DNA of 64,000 bases. Origin: Halichondria panicea (taxonomy: Eukaryota; Porifera; Demospongiae; Suberitida; Halichondriidae). Under the pieces are notes generated by a model. The model was not told the DNA's origin. It did not search any database and saw only the letters and a program-made list of their open reading frames with translations. The stretch lies in contig NC_087377.1 of assembly GCF_963675165.1 (NCBI RefSeq), forward strand, positions 12,262,632 to 12,326,631, in the 5' to 3' direction. A program made the translations under genes and the position numbers. Positions within the stretch are counted from its first letter, which is position 1. Every line of letters starts with the position of its first letter. Shown one piece after another: positions 12,060 through 23,925 of the stretch.

Positions 12060-12159
12060 TAGCCTTGGTCCCAGGCCGATTTTTTTTTTAATAGAACGAA
12101 ATTGTAGTAGGCGACCCCTAGCGTTCAATTGGAGACGGATTGGCCTGGGGTCGAGGCTA
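12060..12159. mobile_element. Short TAGCCT/AGGCTA element
   Basis: 100 bp starting TAGCCTTGGTCCCAGGCC and ending GGCCTGGGGTCGAGGCTA. The same termini bound the larger elements at 22,307-22,801, 47,991-49,078 and 49,567-50,337, so this is a minimal member of that family. Confidence 0.6.
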
Positions 12160-12254
12160 GGCTTGTATATGCAGTCGTCCTACTTACTCAATACCACTAG
12201 ATCTACCACATGCCAAATCTAATGTACTGCACACTCACCAGCCTCACAGATATA

Positions 12255-12314
12255 TACACTTTACATGAGCCCACTACCAAAAGAAAAAGAGGTAGTGGGC
12301 TCATGTAAAGTGTA
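12255..12314. repeat. Perfect 24-bp hairpin
   Basis: Perfect 24-bp inverted arms (TACACTTTACATGAGCCCAC plus TACC) separated by a 12-nt purine loop AAAAGAAAAAGA. It sits just ahead of the tandem repeats upstream of IFC-2. It could be a recent inverted duplication or a structured RNA; expression is unknown. Confidence 0.8.
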
Positions 12315-12364
12315 TCTAGAAAGTGAAAGCACTAGGAGAAAGCAGTGATGTCATTGTAATGATG

Positions 12365-12785
12365 TCATGAATCGTGTAATCACCGTAATGGGTGTAATCA
12401 CCGTAATGTGTGTAATCACCATAATGTGTGTAATCACCGTAATGTGTGTAAAATCACTGTAATGTATGTAATCACCGTAATGGGTGTAATCACCGTAATG
12501 CATGTAATGCATGTAATCACCGTAATGAGTGTAATCACTGTAATCACTGTAATCACAGTAATCACCGTAATGTATGTAATCACCGTAATGGGTGTAATCA
12601 CTGTAATCACAGTAATCACCGTAATGTATGTAATCACCGTAATGTGTGTAATCACCGTAATGTGTGTAATCACCGTAATGTATGTAATCACCGTAATGAG
12701 TGTAATCACTGTAATCACTGTAATCACAGTAATCACCGTAATGTATGTAATCACCGTAATGGGTGTAATCACCGTAATGTATGTA
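12365..12785. repeat. 18-bp tandem repeat array
   Basis: More than twenty copies of ATCACCGTAATGTGTGTA and 9-bp half units (ATCACTGTA). It is absent upstream of IFC-1 and so was added after the IFC-1/IFC-2 duplication. It gives long low-complexity ORFs on both strands that are not genes. Confidence 0.9.
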
Positions 12786-13196
12786 ATCATGGTGATGTTG
12801 GTGTATGTACACTGTATGGTGATGTCGGTGTGTGTACACTGTATGGTGATGTTGGTGTGTGTACACTGTATGGTGATGTTGGTGTGTGTACACTGTATGG
12901 TGTGTGTACACTGTATGGTGATGTTGGTGTGTGTACACTGTATATGGTGGTGTTAGTGTGTACACTGTATGGTGATGTTGGTGTGTGTACACTGTATAGT
13001 GATGTTGGTGTGTGTACACTGTATGGTGATGTTGGTGTGTACACTGTATGGTGTGTGTACACTGTATGGTGATGTTAGTGTGTACACTGTATATGGTGGT
13101 GTTAGTGTGTACACTGTATGGTGATGTTGGTGTGTGTACACTGTATGGTGATGTTGGTGTGTGTACACTGTATGGTGATGTTGGTGTGTGTACACA
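12786..13196. repeat. Minisatellite upstream of IFC-2
   Basis: Same unit as at 6,489-6,797 (GTATGGTGATGTTGGTGTGT plus GTACACT), about fifteen copies with occasional short units. Confidence 0.9.
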
Positions 13197-13573
13197 ATGA
13201 GGTGTTTAAGCAAACTAGATACTTTCATGGACTGTTTTAACTGCTTGAGACAGTGGTTGAGGTTGAAATTTGTAGGCGATCTTCAAAGGTGATAAAAAAC
13301 ACTGATATAATCTAGACTCACAGTCATTCCCCATTGATGTTATAATTAAGTCAAAAAGTTATTGTATCCGTTTTTACAGCTGTGTGCATGCAATGAAGCT
13401 CAAAGCACGAGGTGAATGCTCTATGAGCATCTTGTTATGATTATATTGTCTACGAAAACTGGAAGTGTAATTAAAAGAAGCTATGAATAAATTATCATAA
13501 AGGAAGTAAACAAAGAGGTTGTGTAGTCAGCAATCATATTGAAACCTTCTCACTGTCAAGAAAATAATTCGAG

Positions 13574-15149
13574 ATGACAATAATAAAACTCATTAGAGTT
13601 CTTCTGATTTGCTATCTGGCTGGCTTCAGCACTGGTAAGACAATTATAGATTTCCTTACATTGAACATTGCATGTTTCTTTACAGCACAATATTCAGTGA
13701 GTGTGGAGAGACCATGTCCAATGGAAACAGTCACTTTCACCTGCACTGCTGCTGGAAATCTCTTGAGATGGAAACTGTCAGATAGTACTAGTTTTACTAT
13801 CGAGATCACCTCCACCTCTGATCTCAATGTACCCAATTTTGTATCAGGTTACACTGTGACACTGATTGCAGCCAATGACACTACATTAACATCCACTCTG
13901 TCAAGAACAGCAGAGAATGGGATCACTGTGTCGTGTGTGGGGTTTATGCCTGTAAGCACAATAGGATCTTCAACAATCCGATTGGTTGGTGAGTTGCAGT
14001 TATATAAAGTATTTCATTGAGTCTTGTTAACTATAGATCCACCAGGACCGCCCTCCATCATAAGACACTCCACTTCAAGCAGCTCAGCCAATGAAGTCAG
14101 CGTATCTGTACAGTGGGACCCTCCTACTGAGACTGGCGGTAGAGATGGCCTCACCTACACAGTGACCACCTCACCTCTGACCCAGCTCTCTGCTACTGTC
14201 CTCACATCCACCTCTGTCACTGTGACTGCTCAATTCAATGTGGACTACACTGTCAGTGTTGTGGCTATCAATTGTGCTGGGAACAGTACAACTGCTGAGT
14301 ACAGTTTTAGGATTGGTGAGAATTTTTTTTTTTACTGTGTCAACTTTTTCTCAGGAAACTGTCCTGTATTGACCGATCCAATGAATGGAGCATTTGGACC
14401 ACCTACCAGCAGCTAGGTTGCCAGGATCCACGGTAACCATCCAGTGTGACGCTGGGTATGTATCTGCTGTTACAATGGTGACATGTGAGGGTACACTGAT
14501 GTGGAGTCCAGACCCTGAGGCTATTGAGTGTACATTACTAACCACACCTACTCCTACAACTCGTGAGTTAAGCTCTTGGTTGTAGGAAATAAACACAAAA
14601 TATCTATGTTAATCATTACACAGCTCCTCCAATAAACTGCACAGCTTCACTACCCCCACCAAGGAATGGTATTATCAGTGATCATTCAGTACCAGCTATT
14701 CCCGGCACACAAGTTACCCTCCATTGTGACGATGAACTGTTCCCTGAGGGAATAATGACTGCTACCTGTCTAGCTACAGGAAAGTGGGACGAGGAGATCG
14801 TCTGCAGAGGCAAGTGTATTCATACACTTGCTTGCAATAATACTTTTCTCTTAAACAACCTACAGCTGCTCCTTGTAATTGTGCCAGCCTATCTGATGGG
14901 AGTCGATTTGATGCAGCTGTCTCCATCAGCGTGGTTGTCACGACAGTTGCGTTCACAATCATTGGATTGTTGATAGGACTCTTGATCATGCATTTGCTCA
15001 TGCGTAAGAAGGCAGCGTACTCCCCGTCAGCTAAAGGACAAGCTAATGTAGGACCCACTGTACCAGCTGGTCCTGTTTATGAGGAGGTGTCACCCAAAGA
15101 GGAGATTGAACTGAATACTAACCAGGCGTATGGACCAGTAGGACTGTGA
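13574..15149 (+). pseudogene. IFC-2: Ig-FN3-CCPx2 receptor with frameshift
   Basis: Exons 13574-13634, 13686-13988, 14037-14315, 14355-14562, 14624-14809 and 14866-15149 line up with IFC-1 and IFC-4: signal peptide (LLICYLAGFST), Ig-like, FN3, two CCPs, then membrane helix with VYEEV and NQAYGPVGL. Every exon fits phase 1 except exon 4, which is 208 nt. Relative to its paralogues it carries four extra bases (CTAG-like) after PPTSS, which bring in a TAG at 14,414 and shift the frame. The other five exons are clean. Because exon 4 has symmetric phase, skipping it would give an intact Ig-FN3-CCP-TM protein. An internal AG at 14,411-14,412 would also restore frame but lose the first CCP cysteine. 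The junction at 14,810 is a GC-AG intron (AGAG then GCAAGT). It may be a pseudogene or an exon-skipping gene. Confidence 0.75.
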
Positions 15150-15278
15150 AACTTCTATTAATGTGCATGCTCGTGAACGATTTTAACAACTGTAAACAGC
15201 AACATCTGTTCATTAAAAGCCATTACATCTTTTGTACTAAAAAAGAAGCCATATTAAACGAGTGGTGTAAGCTGCGCT

Positions 15279-15453
15279 GTGCTAATGCCTCTCGCTATGT
15301 TTAGCTTCGCTCAAAAACTAGAGTGTTATATAACACTCAAATACAAAGCATACCAATACAAAATGATTATAAAAGAGGTATTAGTTTGCTTTGTATACTT
15401 TTATGTTATTACTATGCCTCGGTGCGTATGCGCAAGCAAGGTATACGATATAG

Positions 15454-15493
<40 letters not shown>

Positions 15494-15780
15494 TTGTATG
15501 TAGACTGCTACGGATCAATAGAGTTCAAGTAAGAGTTTCTATAGGCTTCTGGTAACATTTTCTTGGATTCTGATTCGTGGATTTAGTAATACTTCGTTCT
15601 CGAGTTATGCCTGGTTTTATTACTGGGAATGCCATTGCAGCCTTTTCAGAAGAATGCGTAGCAAAATTTGTCCATGGAGTGTTGCTACTCTACTTAGTAG
15701 TTAGCTCTGCTAAAAAGTTCATCATGATAATCATATCATGTGTACGTATTAGCAATATTAGCTAGTAGCTTTATATTGAC
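15279..15780. repeat. GT-tract element
   Basis: A (GT)n run at 15,458-15,492 is flanked by sequence (CGGATCAATAGAG, AGAGTTTCTATAGGCTT, ACTCGAGAACGAAG on the opposite strand) that recurs, inverted, around the long CA tract at 45.6-46.1 kb. It is therefore a dispersed element carrying a dinucleotide tract. Confidence 0.6.
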
Positions 15781-15879
15781 ACAGCATCAGCACCCGCGGT
15801 ACTGTTGTAATTATTGACAATGAACTACACAGTCATTATAGAAGAGGGAAACAGAAGTCTATCTGATGGCTTGGTGAAC

Positions 15880-16260
15880 TAGAGCACTGAGTGCTAACCC
15901 TCGGCTACTGACATGAATCTATACAAACCTGAAGCGTGTTACACAATAAATGCAGATGTATGTATGAGCATAAAAGTTGGCTAGTAAGCAGCAAGTAACA
16001 AGAGCAATAAAATTAAAGGCATGCTGAAACTTTTGAGAAATGCGTTTTAGTGGTGCATGAGACATGCACTGTGGACTAGAATCACATCAAAGTCAGCAAA
16101 GAAGCCTGGAGTCTTGTGGCTCCTGATATGCTCTGGAGCTAAAGAAGCAACAAACTACAATTCTAGCTTTCTACTGTAGGGACCCTGTTCCATTGCTCTT
16201 GGTAAAGGATCACTTCAGCTGAAAATACGCACCTTGATTAAAGGCCACGCGTATATTCAT
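15880..16260. repeat. Dispersed repeat, copy 3
   Basis: Related to 4,787-5,250 (GAGCACTGAGTGCTAACCCT, later AAGTCAGCAAAGAAGCCTGG). Non-coding. Confidence 0.55.
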
Positions 16261-17200
16261 AATACATGTACACGTACGTGCAAGTGTCTTTGCGATTAAT
16301 GACATCTGTTAATCCGGAAATTTCATATATTTGGATGGAGTCTGGTCTCGCTCTATACCGATTAGCGAGGGTCTACTGTATTAATTTTGCATGCACCTCC
16401 CCATGCACTCTCTTTATGCAGTAAACGATAATTATTATCACCTCTTGAGGCACTTCTCACACGTATAGATCATATAAACTAATGTCTAATATGTAATGAC
16501 ACAATATGCGATTTGACATGGATACATGCAGTCGTCCTAGGCTTTAAGTTGTTGGCCTACATGTAAGTCATGTAGATATTATTTAATGACTCACATTGGA
16601 TTGTTTTGTTTTATTCTCCCTCTGAGGATCATTCTCCCCAGCAGCTGACATAGTGAGGTGAGACTCCAGCATATTGCACCAGACATTTGTGTGTGCATGT
16701 GCATGCATGTGTGTACATGTAAATAACTGGAGTACATTATCAATGTTGAAATTGCATCAAAGTACACAAACAGAAAGTGTTTTGGAGCAAACTTGTATGA
16801 TATTGTAAATAATGGCTTCTAGAGTCATAATAACCCACCAGTCCATGAAATATGGGGAGTCCAAGAACAGCTCGAGGTATCTCTTGAACACTCTCTTACC
16901 CAGTAACTTGGTAAACACTGGAAAATGTGGACAGAGAGAGAGAGAAAGTATTAGAGCAACATCGAACACATGCACTCAAGATACCGTAGTCACAGTACAA
17001 CACGAAATAATTATTTTGTAATGTTCTATGGAATCCACTTTGAAAGTTTCTTACAGTGTCAGCTTTTGAGGACATTAGTCTGTTTCAGTGAAGCACTAGT
17101 GTCTTATAAATGTCAACCCATACACTATCACTAAAGCAACTGGAGAGCTACTTTAATATCATCACCCACACTTGGATTGGTCAGTGTGCATGAAAGATAC
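16261..17200. other. No gene recognised
   Basis: AT-rich sequence with short ORFs on both strands; no domain seen. Confidence 0.4.
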
Positions 17201-17264
17201 AGGAAGTAGTCACGTTACTCTCCGCATACATCTGATGCACAGTATACCTACGTTCGATACTCTC

Positions 17265-17480
17265 TCTCTCTCTCTCTTGATTATGCTTTAATTGCCTCAA
17301 TTTACATCACACAACAAATTCACAAGCTGTACTCAACACTTGGATACTTGGATCCTTGTGTGTCACTAGTAACCACCACATTTATACCACATGCACATGT
17401 ACGAAAGTATACACACATCTATGTACATGATCAGTACACCTAATCTACACAACATACCTTTATCCCATACCCCACTACAC
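17265..17480. repeat. Duplicated block (copy at 21,207)
   Basis: Highly similar to 21,207-21,420 (ACAACAAATTCACAAGCTGT, ACTACACCCTCAATCA). The block is split here by a MITE at 17,497 and resumes near 18,164. A further diverged copy is at about 25,960-26,330. Confidence 0.6.
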
Positions 17481-17496
17481 CCTCAATCATATAGCA

Positions 17497-17724
17497 TACC
17501 GTATAGCGCAAAATTTTCGAGGGGCTTATAATTTTCGCGGATTTCGTGAGTTAGCCACAAACAATTTTCTTTTAATTAGAATTATCTACGCTATAACGTT
17601 GCAAACATTAAAGGCATGGCTTCCGGTAAGCAGTTCTTCCACGAACATTGTGCAACGAAATGCTTTTAGAGGCCATTCCATGAAATATAAGTGCCTCGAA
17701 AATTTAACACTACGTATATACGGT
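17497..17724. mobile_element. TACCGTA-type MITE
   Basis: Left end TACCGTATAGCGCAAAATTT with TCGAGG; right end the inverse, CCTCGAAAATTTAACACTAC then TATACGG. About 228 bp, no coding capacity. Confidence 0.6.
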
Positions 17725-18163
17725 TATAACATTGTGCTTGTTGTGTTTACCGTGTATAGAGTTGTTGTAAAGTTCCAATCTGGAGTTTTCCTACATGTCA
17801 AAAGTAAAGATTGTAACTTAACTTTACAACTTAATTAAGTTAATAGATCTAATAATTATGGTATGCATGTGATGTGTAAAAGTTTATGGTGCAGTGGGGT
17901 ATGGGATAAAGGTAACATAGCTTGAACGTGTGGTAGATAAATAATATGGTGGTAATGTGGTGGTCATTCATAAAATCTATAATTATATACGATAGAAGAG
18001 GAAGAAGGATTGGAAACGGAAGTGATTCACGTGATGTTTTACATTGAAGTCTACAAAGTGGTTCTGGGACCATCCGTATATATGAATCACATGCCCCCTG
18101 GTATAATAGTATAAGGAAGAAAATAAGAGCGCTTCTTCATACTTGTCTATAGTACCTATAATA

Positions 18164-18440
18164 TTTATCCCATACCCCACTATACACCCTCAATCACATA
18201 CAAGTATATCCACACACATCTCACACCCTCACCCCTCACTCTCTCCCACGGCTCTCCTGCATGGCTTGTGATAGTGTGAGTCCATACATCCTCCCCTCAT
18301 GTGAACCACACGAGTACATCTGCTGGTTTGTGTGGGCCGGGTCATCATGGATACAATACATGCACCATCCCAAATACAGCCGGTCCAGTATCAATACCAT
18401 AGGAGCTGAGGAAGGGGGAGGAAGAACAGTAGTAAACTAA
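18164..18440 (-). repeat. Duplicated block with a short open frame
   Basis: Matches the diverged copy at about 26,060-26,290. On the minus strand an open stretch of about 55 codons (around 18,395-18,230, containing RLYLGWCMYCIHDD) follows a possible acceptor. The copy at 26 kb has stops in this frame, so I do not call a gene. Confidence 0.45.
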
Positions 18441-19063
18441 TGTAAGTTGCTTCTTAAAACACAATATCTAAGTCAAATACAAATCTTTCAGACAGCTGTT
18501 CAGTAAGCTCAATGTACAGTAGCTTACAGGGTAACTGATTAGAGAAAGAGATACCGTATAGTGGGAAATTTTCACAGGTGTAAATTTTTGTTATTTGGCC
18601 CTCAGCAGAAATGTCCGTGGGTTCTAATATTCGCGGTTCAATGACTGGAATCACACCCACCACTAACTATCATCCTCTGAGCGTTGCTAATGCAATGTAG
18701 TTTGCATTATATAGCATTCGATAGAGCTACACAGTTAGCTAGACCAGTGGTGATAGCTAGATTAGTTTTATGCAGTTAAAGCAATTCATGAAAGTGTCTA
18801 TATAATAGTTGGCTCAACACAGTCACAAACCGACAGACACACCAATCACTCTATCCCTGTTGTGCATGCATACACAGACGAGGTAACAAGAGTTACGTAC
18901 CTCAACCATGCATGCAGCTCATAATTATGTTGTAAAGAAAACACATGATAGCTATAGCTATAAGTACAAAAGTGTGATAAAAAGAAGGTCACAGAAGGTT
19001 CACTCAGAGTCCATGTTGTAGAAACTCCACAGTTGGGTATAGGCGTGTGTGGGAAGGAGTAAA

Positions 19064-19196
19064 CAGCACTGGGGCTTTCCCAGGGATAGTACCACATGTA
19101 TATACGGACAGCACTGGGGCTTTCCCAGGGATAGTACCACATGTATATACGTACAGCACTGGGGCTTTCCCAGGGATAGTACCACATGTATATACA
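19064..19196. repeat. 45-bp tandem triplication
   Basis: Three near-identical 45-bp units starting CAGCACTGGGGCTTTCCCAG at 19,064, 19,109 and 19,154. A related single unit is at about 20,759. The period is a multiple of three, so the minus strand shows a repeated peptide by chance. Confidence 0.85.
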
Positions 19197-19199
19197 TTA

Positions 19200-21200
19200 G
19201 TTACCTAAACCATGCAGCTCATGTATAGTAAACAACACAAACATTTAGTTTCTGATTCACCTAAAAGTGTGCCCAATGCTTGCAAATAGTGTCATATCAG
19301 TGATCATGCAATCAATATTAGTGGGAAGTGCAAGACACGCAATAACATGGGCCTTAATTACCGGTATATACACTTGAACATAATTCGTATGCAACATGTA
19401 GATCCACACAAGCATCCATTGTCACTAAAACTTTAGACACAGCTATATACACTTATAGCAGCTACACTGTCAAGTATATTACTATAAGAGAGGTGCATGA
19501 AGTTTAAATTTTCCTCTTAGACACAGACAATCCTTCTTTAGCAATTCTACAGCACCAGACAAAATAGTACTTCACTTTATAAAACTGAGCAAATACTGGT
19601 ATACTGCATGTGCATATTTTGTTTGATGTTTGTAAACAGGTGCCCACTCTAAGAATAGGGTTCCTGTGAAAAGGTGCCACCAACCCCATTGATAGTCACC
19701 GTAGTGACGACCAACGGGAAATTCCATCATTGGCAGCGTGGAATTATGAATGGATATGAAGTGTGGACTCTAGCTACCACTTTTATACCAGTAGGTATTA
19801 CTGATTACATCACACACAAAAACACATCATGTGACAGAAGCAAAGCAGTCTATTGGATAGCTATAAGCAAGGGATACCATAACAGTGAGAATGGGCAGAT
19901 GGTATGTCTGTGCACTTAGACAACTAAGTCTTCATAATGACCACTAAATCAATTGTGGGATGTGGGATATCATATAGTAGCAGCCTATGTATAGTGACCA
20001 CTGAACCACACTACCTTTTGGCGCCACTTACTTCGGGACTTTCCTAGGGACAGCCCTCTGTGAATCTTAAAACCACGCAAGTAAAATCAACCTTGGAGAG
20101 AGTATATACATTGAGGGAAATTCCTATATACTGTGTTGTGCTGTGTTATGTTGTATTTGTTATGTGAGGTGTGAACCTATAATTAACTCTTTTTAGCTAT
20201 TAATAGAAATTAGAAATTTAACTTTTGTGTACAAATAAATACACAGACATTAATTATTTTCTCAGAGCCATAAGCATGCCAGCCTAATAGAAGACACTAA
20301 AAGGAAAAACTAAGTGTGACATCAAATTTACCGACGCAGACGAGCAAATAACTAGCACAATAGTAAACAAAGTAGACATGCAGAAATCAACGGACATAAT
20401 TATTATGATAACGATGAGAAAGTGGAAATTATTCACCTGCTTGCAAAGAGTGACCATTGAGGGTAGTGCATGAGGTAGGTATATATAGCATAGCCAATTG
20501 CCACTGCTGAATACATGCACCAAAATGTTGGTGTCATAATAGACTGCACTCAAATAATGCATACATGCGTGTTAGCTATTAAGGCAGGCAAGAACTGAAG
20601 AAAACTTTATTCATTTGACGAAAACATAAGTTGGCATATACGATCCCACACGTCTTCTGGTACATAAATTATGGACAGAGCGAGATTATTTTTTTAACAG
20701 CTAAATATTATATAATGTAAAAACTCATCCACAGCTAGGGTTTGTGGGAAGAAATAAACAGCACCCAGACTTTCCCAAGGATAGTACCAGGCATACCACA
20801 TTCTAGTCTCGTCCCCAGGCCTCGGCTAATCACATTCATGCAAGGGAGATCTATTAACAGTTACCTCAACAGCTTACAGTGCATGTTGTACAGTAACACC
20901 CTTGGATATAGCCGGCGTGTGGGTGTGTAGACACTGGGGCGGATAGTACCATGGTAACTATTATTAACCTAAATTAGCTCATGTTGTCAGCAACAAAGAT
21001 AAAACACATATTAATTCACCCTCTATAGTTAGTCATCTTCAAATCAATGTACATAAATTATAGAGTCAGTCTACATACATGACAACAAGAGTTCCATTAC
21101 AACTCATGATAACAGCTATGCCTATATGAAATAGTGTGCATGTAACATGCATGTTACAGGCAATTACATGCATGTTACCTGTAACATGCATTTTTATAAT
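19200..21200. other. No gene recognised
   Basis: Only short unsupported ORFs; scattered AT-rich repeats. Confidence 0.4.
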
Positions 21201-21206
21201 TATTAT

Positions 21207-21510
21207 ACTTTGCCTCAATTTCATTACACAACAAATTCACAAACTGTACTCAACACTTGGACACTTGTATCACTAGTGACCACCACATTTATACCACAGC
21301 ACATCTACAAAATACCCTTATCACACACATCATTGTACATGATCAGTATACACCTAATCTACACAACATCATCATACCTTTATCCCACACCCCACTACAC
21401 CCTCAATCACACAGCATATCCACACATGCACATCTCACACCCTCACTCTTCTCTTACGACTCTTCTGGCTTATATATATTCAAGCAGCAGCACAAGTTTC
21501 CTACTCAAAC
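21207..21510. repeat. Duplicated block (copy of 17,265)
   Basis: Second copy of the ACAACAAATTCACAAACTGT block, uninterrupted here, running to CTCACTCTTCTCTTACGACT. Confidence 0.6.
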
Positions 21511-22306
21511 TATATATAACCTCGGAACAAAAGGAAAACATATCAATGGCGTAAATATTAGACAGTACGAAAAGTTTTGTAAAAGCATGTGTGTGTGTGT
21601 GTGGGGGGGGGGGTTAGTATTGCATTAAAAGGGAATAATAACTTAAATGAAACAAAGGAAGATTCATGTATGCAGATGAACTATACTGTTGTTGCGTAGA
21701 TGTTGTTAGAATGACCAGTTTGTATGCAGTCCCACTTACTAGAGTCTACCACATGCCAATATCTAATGCACTAATGCACTGACTGCATACTCACCAGCCT
21801 CACACAGATGGTCAGCTTTATGGTGTTCTTCTGTAGTTACACCCGAGGCATAATATAATATCTGCCACCTATATAGTATTAACACTTTATAAGTAGAATA
21901 GTGGATTAGTAAAATATGATTGTAAAATTTGGACAAGGGCATCCACAAAATGGGCATTATATATATATATACTTGCAGTTTTGTGGCAGTAAATGATTTC
22001 CAGAGATCTAACCTTGATTTGGTAAAGAGTGTTAACTAAACATATGCATTGTTCATTAGCTTTTAGGTATTGATTTTTACCACATACCAAAACATATTCT
22101 ACTCATGCACTGGTCTAGCTAACAAAGATTAGCATTACACCCACAACAGTAGCACATGATAATACTTAAAGTAATTCGTTGGAAAGGAGGAACTATATAC
22201 GAGTTATACTTCCCACTCATGAAATGAAAATGCCTAAGAGGTTAACATTAGATTAAGAAATATCACTGAATATAAACTAACCCTAACCCTAACTATACCA
22301 CAAATA

Positions 22307-22801
22307 TAGCCCTATCCTCAGGTCAATTTTCTTTTAATAGAACGGAAGGCCAAGGAGAAAAATAGGCTTGATAATTGCATATACTATCGGATGATCCAAT
22401 GACCACACTAATAGGTAAATTCAGGGAACACCAGTACACTTAAACCTGAGAGCCAGTGAACGAACTAGCAAACCAGAAAGAATAATTAAGGCCACCATAC
22501 ACCAGGCAATTTTCAGGCAATTTTAATTTTTGCCTCCAACATTGTGAATTGCCACAAGTATTGTATGCAATGAGTTGCTTGCAAATTTGCAGGCAATTTG
22601 TTGCTTACAACAGTTGTATATAATAGGCAACAAATTGCCTGAAAAAGTATGCATGGTTGCCATAAGAATAAATGTCATAGCCAGTGGAATGTGTTGGATC
22701 TGAATAAATTACGCCCACATGCATACACGCAATATTTACCCAGTTTATTTTTCTCTTTCCGTTCTATTAATTAAATAAAAATCAGCCTGGGGACGAGGCT
22801 A
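22307..22801. mobile_element. Inverted-repeat element, TAGCCT/AGGCTA family
   Basis: Left end contains TTTTCTTTTAATAGAACGGA; right end CTTTCCGTTCTATTAATTAA then GGGGACGAGGCTA. The arms are imperfect over about 45 bp. A further small repeat of AGGCAATTT motifs lies inside (22,505-22,640). No ORF. Confidence 0.55.
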
Positions 22802-22859
22802 CCACAAACAGATTAGCTTACAATTTCGGTGTTCAATTTACAGATGCCTGTATAGCGCT

Positions 22860-23000
22860 ATAATGTAGTGAACAATACAAAGACAGTTGGCATGATGTCA
22901 ATTGTCATGTGCTTAAAAGCATTCAATTGTCACGACGTATAAGCCGTCAAAGAACAATCAATGGCTATATATATAGCATTCATTTCGATGTTGATGCATT
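22860..23000. repeat. Tandem flank unit, copy 1 of 3
   Basis: The block GACAGTTGGCATGATGTCAA, CATGTGCTTAAAAGC, TATAAGCCGT and TTGATGCATTA recurs in the same order at 25,430-25,575 and 28,560-28,700. The copy at 28.56 kb lies just 3' of the Death receptor, so this unit marks repeated duplication of that gene's 3' flank. Confidence 0.6.
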
Positions 23001-23073
23001 ATGGTAACAATGTGATGACAATGATGGAGCCATAAACTAATATACCCACAGTGTACAGTGCATACAATGTCAT

Positions 23074-23246
23074 ATACCATATAGAGCGGGTAATTTTCGT
23101 GGGCAAGCTGATCTACGAAATTTTCCTCCCAAAAAACGTATAGGCGTTGTTTACTGGAACGCATGCAATGTAGTGCATGTAATGAAGTCAAACGAAATAT
23201 TGAACAAATTTTTACCTCACGAAAATTACCCGCTATATATACGGTA
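23074..23246. mobile_element. TACCGTA-type MITE
   Basis: Left GAGCGGGTAATTTTCGTGGG, right TCACGAAAATTACCCGCTAT followed by ACGGTA. About 173 bp, non-coding. Confidence 0.6.
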
Positions 23247-23702
23247 GAGCAATCTAGATGATCCACTATAATTATAGCTGCTTCATATAGCTCAAGTTAC
23301 AGGTACATGCATGTGAGAGGGCCTACAATTATACTCAACAATAATAATACATGGTAATTTCTTAGGCCTATACAACAGTTTGAGGTATTATAACAGAACA
23401 GCTGGACTTGAGAAAGACAGTTAGGGGTCAATGGTTAAAATAAGCTATGTCTGATGAGCTATGTGTTAATATATATTTGATCATGCCTATCAACTCAGTA
23501 GATGCTATTTGACAATTATTCTACAAATGTTCCTTGGATAATCAAACAATAATTATTGGTAAAGTGATGCAAATGAAATGGAGAAGCCCTAACTTGAATA
23601 AACTCTCTTGACATGCTAAATGTGTAAGCTGACAAATGATTGCAAACTCCATGAATTCGAGTTGATTTTTTTGTGCAAACAATTTAGAAAAAATAATTCC
23701 AT

Positions 23703-23925
23703 ACCACACACCTAGTGCTTGGTGTATTGTTTAGAAAGGCGTGGGGTTCATTGTTAGCCAAATACCAGCCAACACCTTTTCGTTGATGAAAACTTTGTGC
23801 TATACACAACAAACGTACTATAAGACATGGGTGCATCTGGTTTTGTGGCACTCAACTTACAGTTTAGGTGGGCATGAGGAAGGCAGCGTCTTTAGTTTCT
23901 CAGGGCTGTCACCTTGCATGTCAAC
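23703..23925 (-). pseudogene. Relic of the Death receptor's 3' end
   Basis: On the minus strand, about 23,915-23,868 matches the receptor's penultimate exon (DSPEKLKTLPSS then CPPK, ending AAACT before GTAAGTTG). About 23,775-23,719 matches the last exon around its stop (CAAGCACTAGGTGTGTGGTATGG against AAGCACTAGGTTTGTGGTATGG). The last-exon coding part has decayed and lacks the proline motifs. No Death, ITIM or ectodomain exons follow, so only the 3' end was duplicated or survives. Confidence 0.65.

Noticed and set aside
12365-12785. CRISPR-like regular repeats
   Set aside because: Units are contiguous with no unique spacers and the context is animal DNA; this is a minisatellite.
12351-13228. 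Long ORFs (up to 222 codons) on both strands
   Set aside because: They run entirely through 18-bp and ~27-bp tandem repeats and encode simple repeated peptides in several frames at once.
18846-19197. ORF with repeated MWYYPWESPSAV peptide
   Set aside because: Created by a 45-bp tandem triplication; no homologous protein features or splice support.
22278-22295. CTAACCCTAACCCTAACT, telomere-like
   Set aside because: Under three units with no array; too short to be an interstitial telomere.
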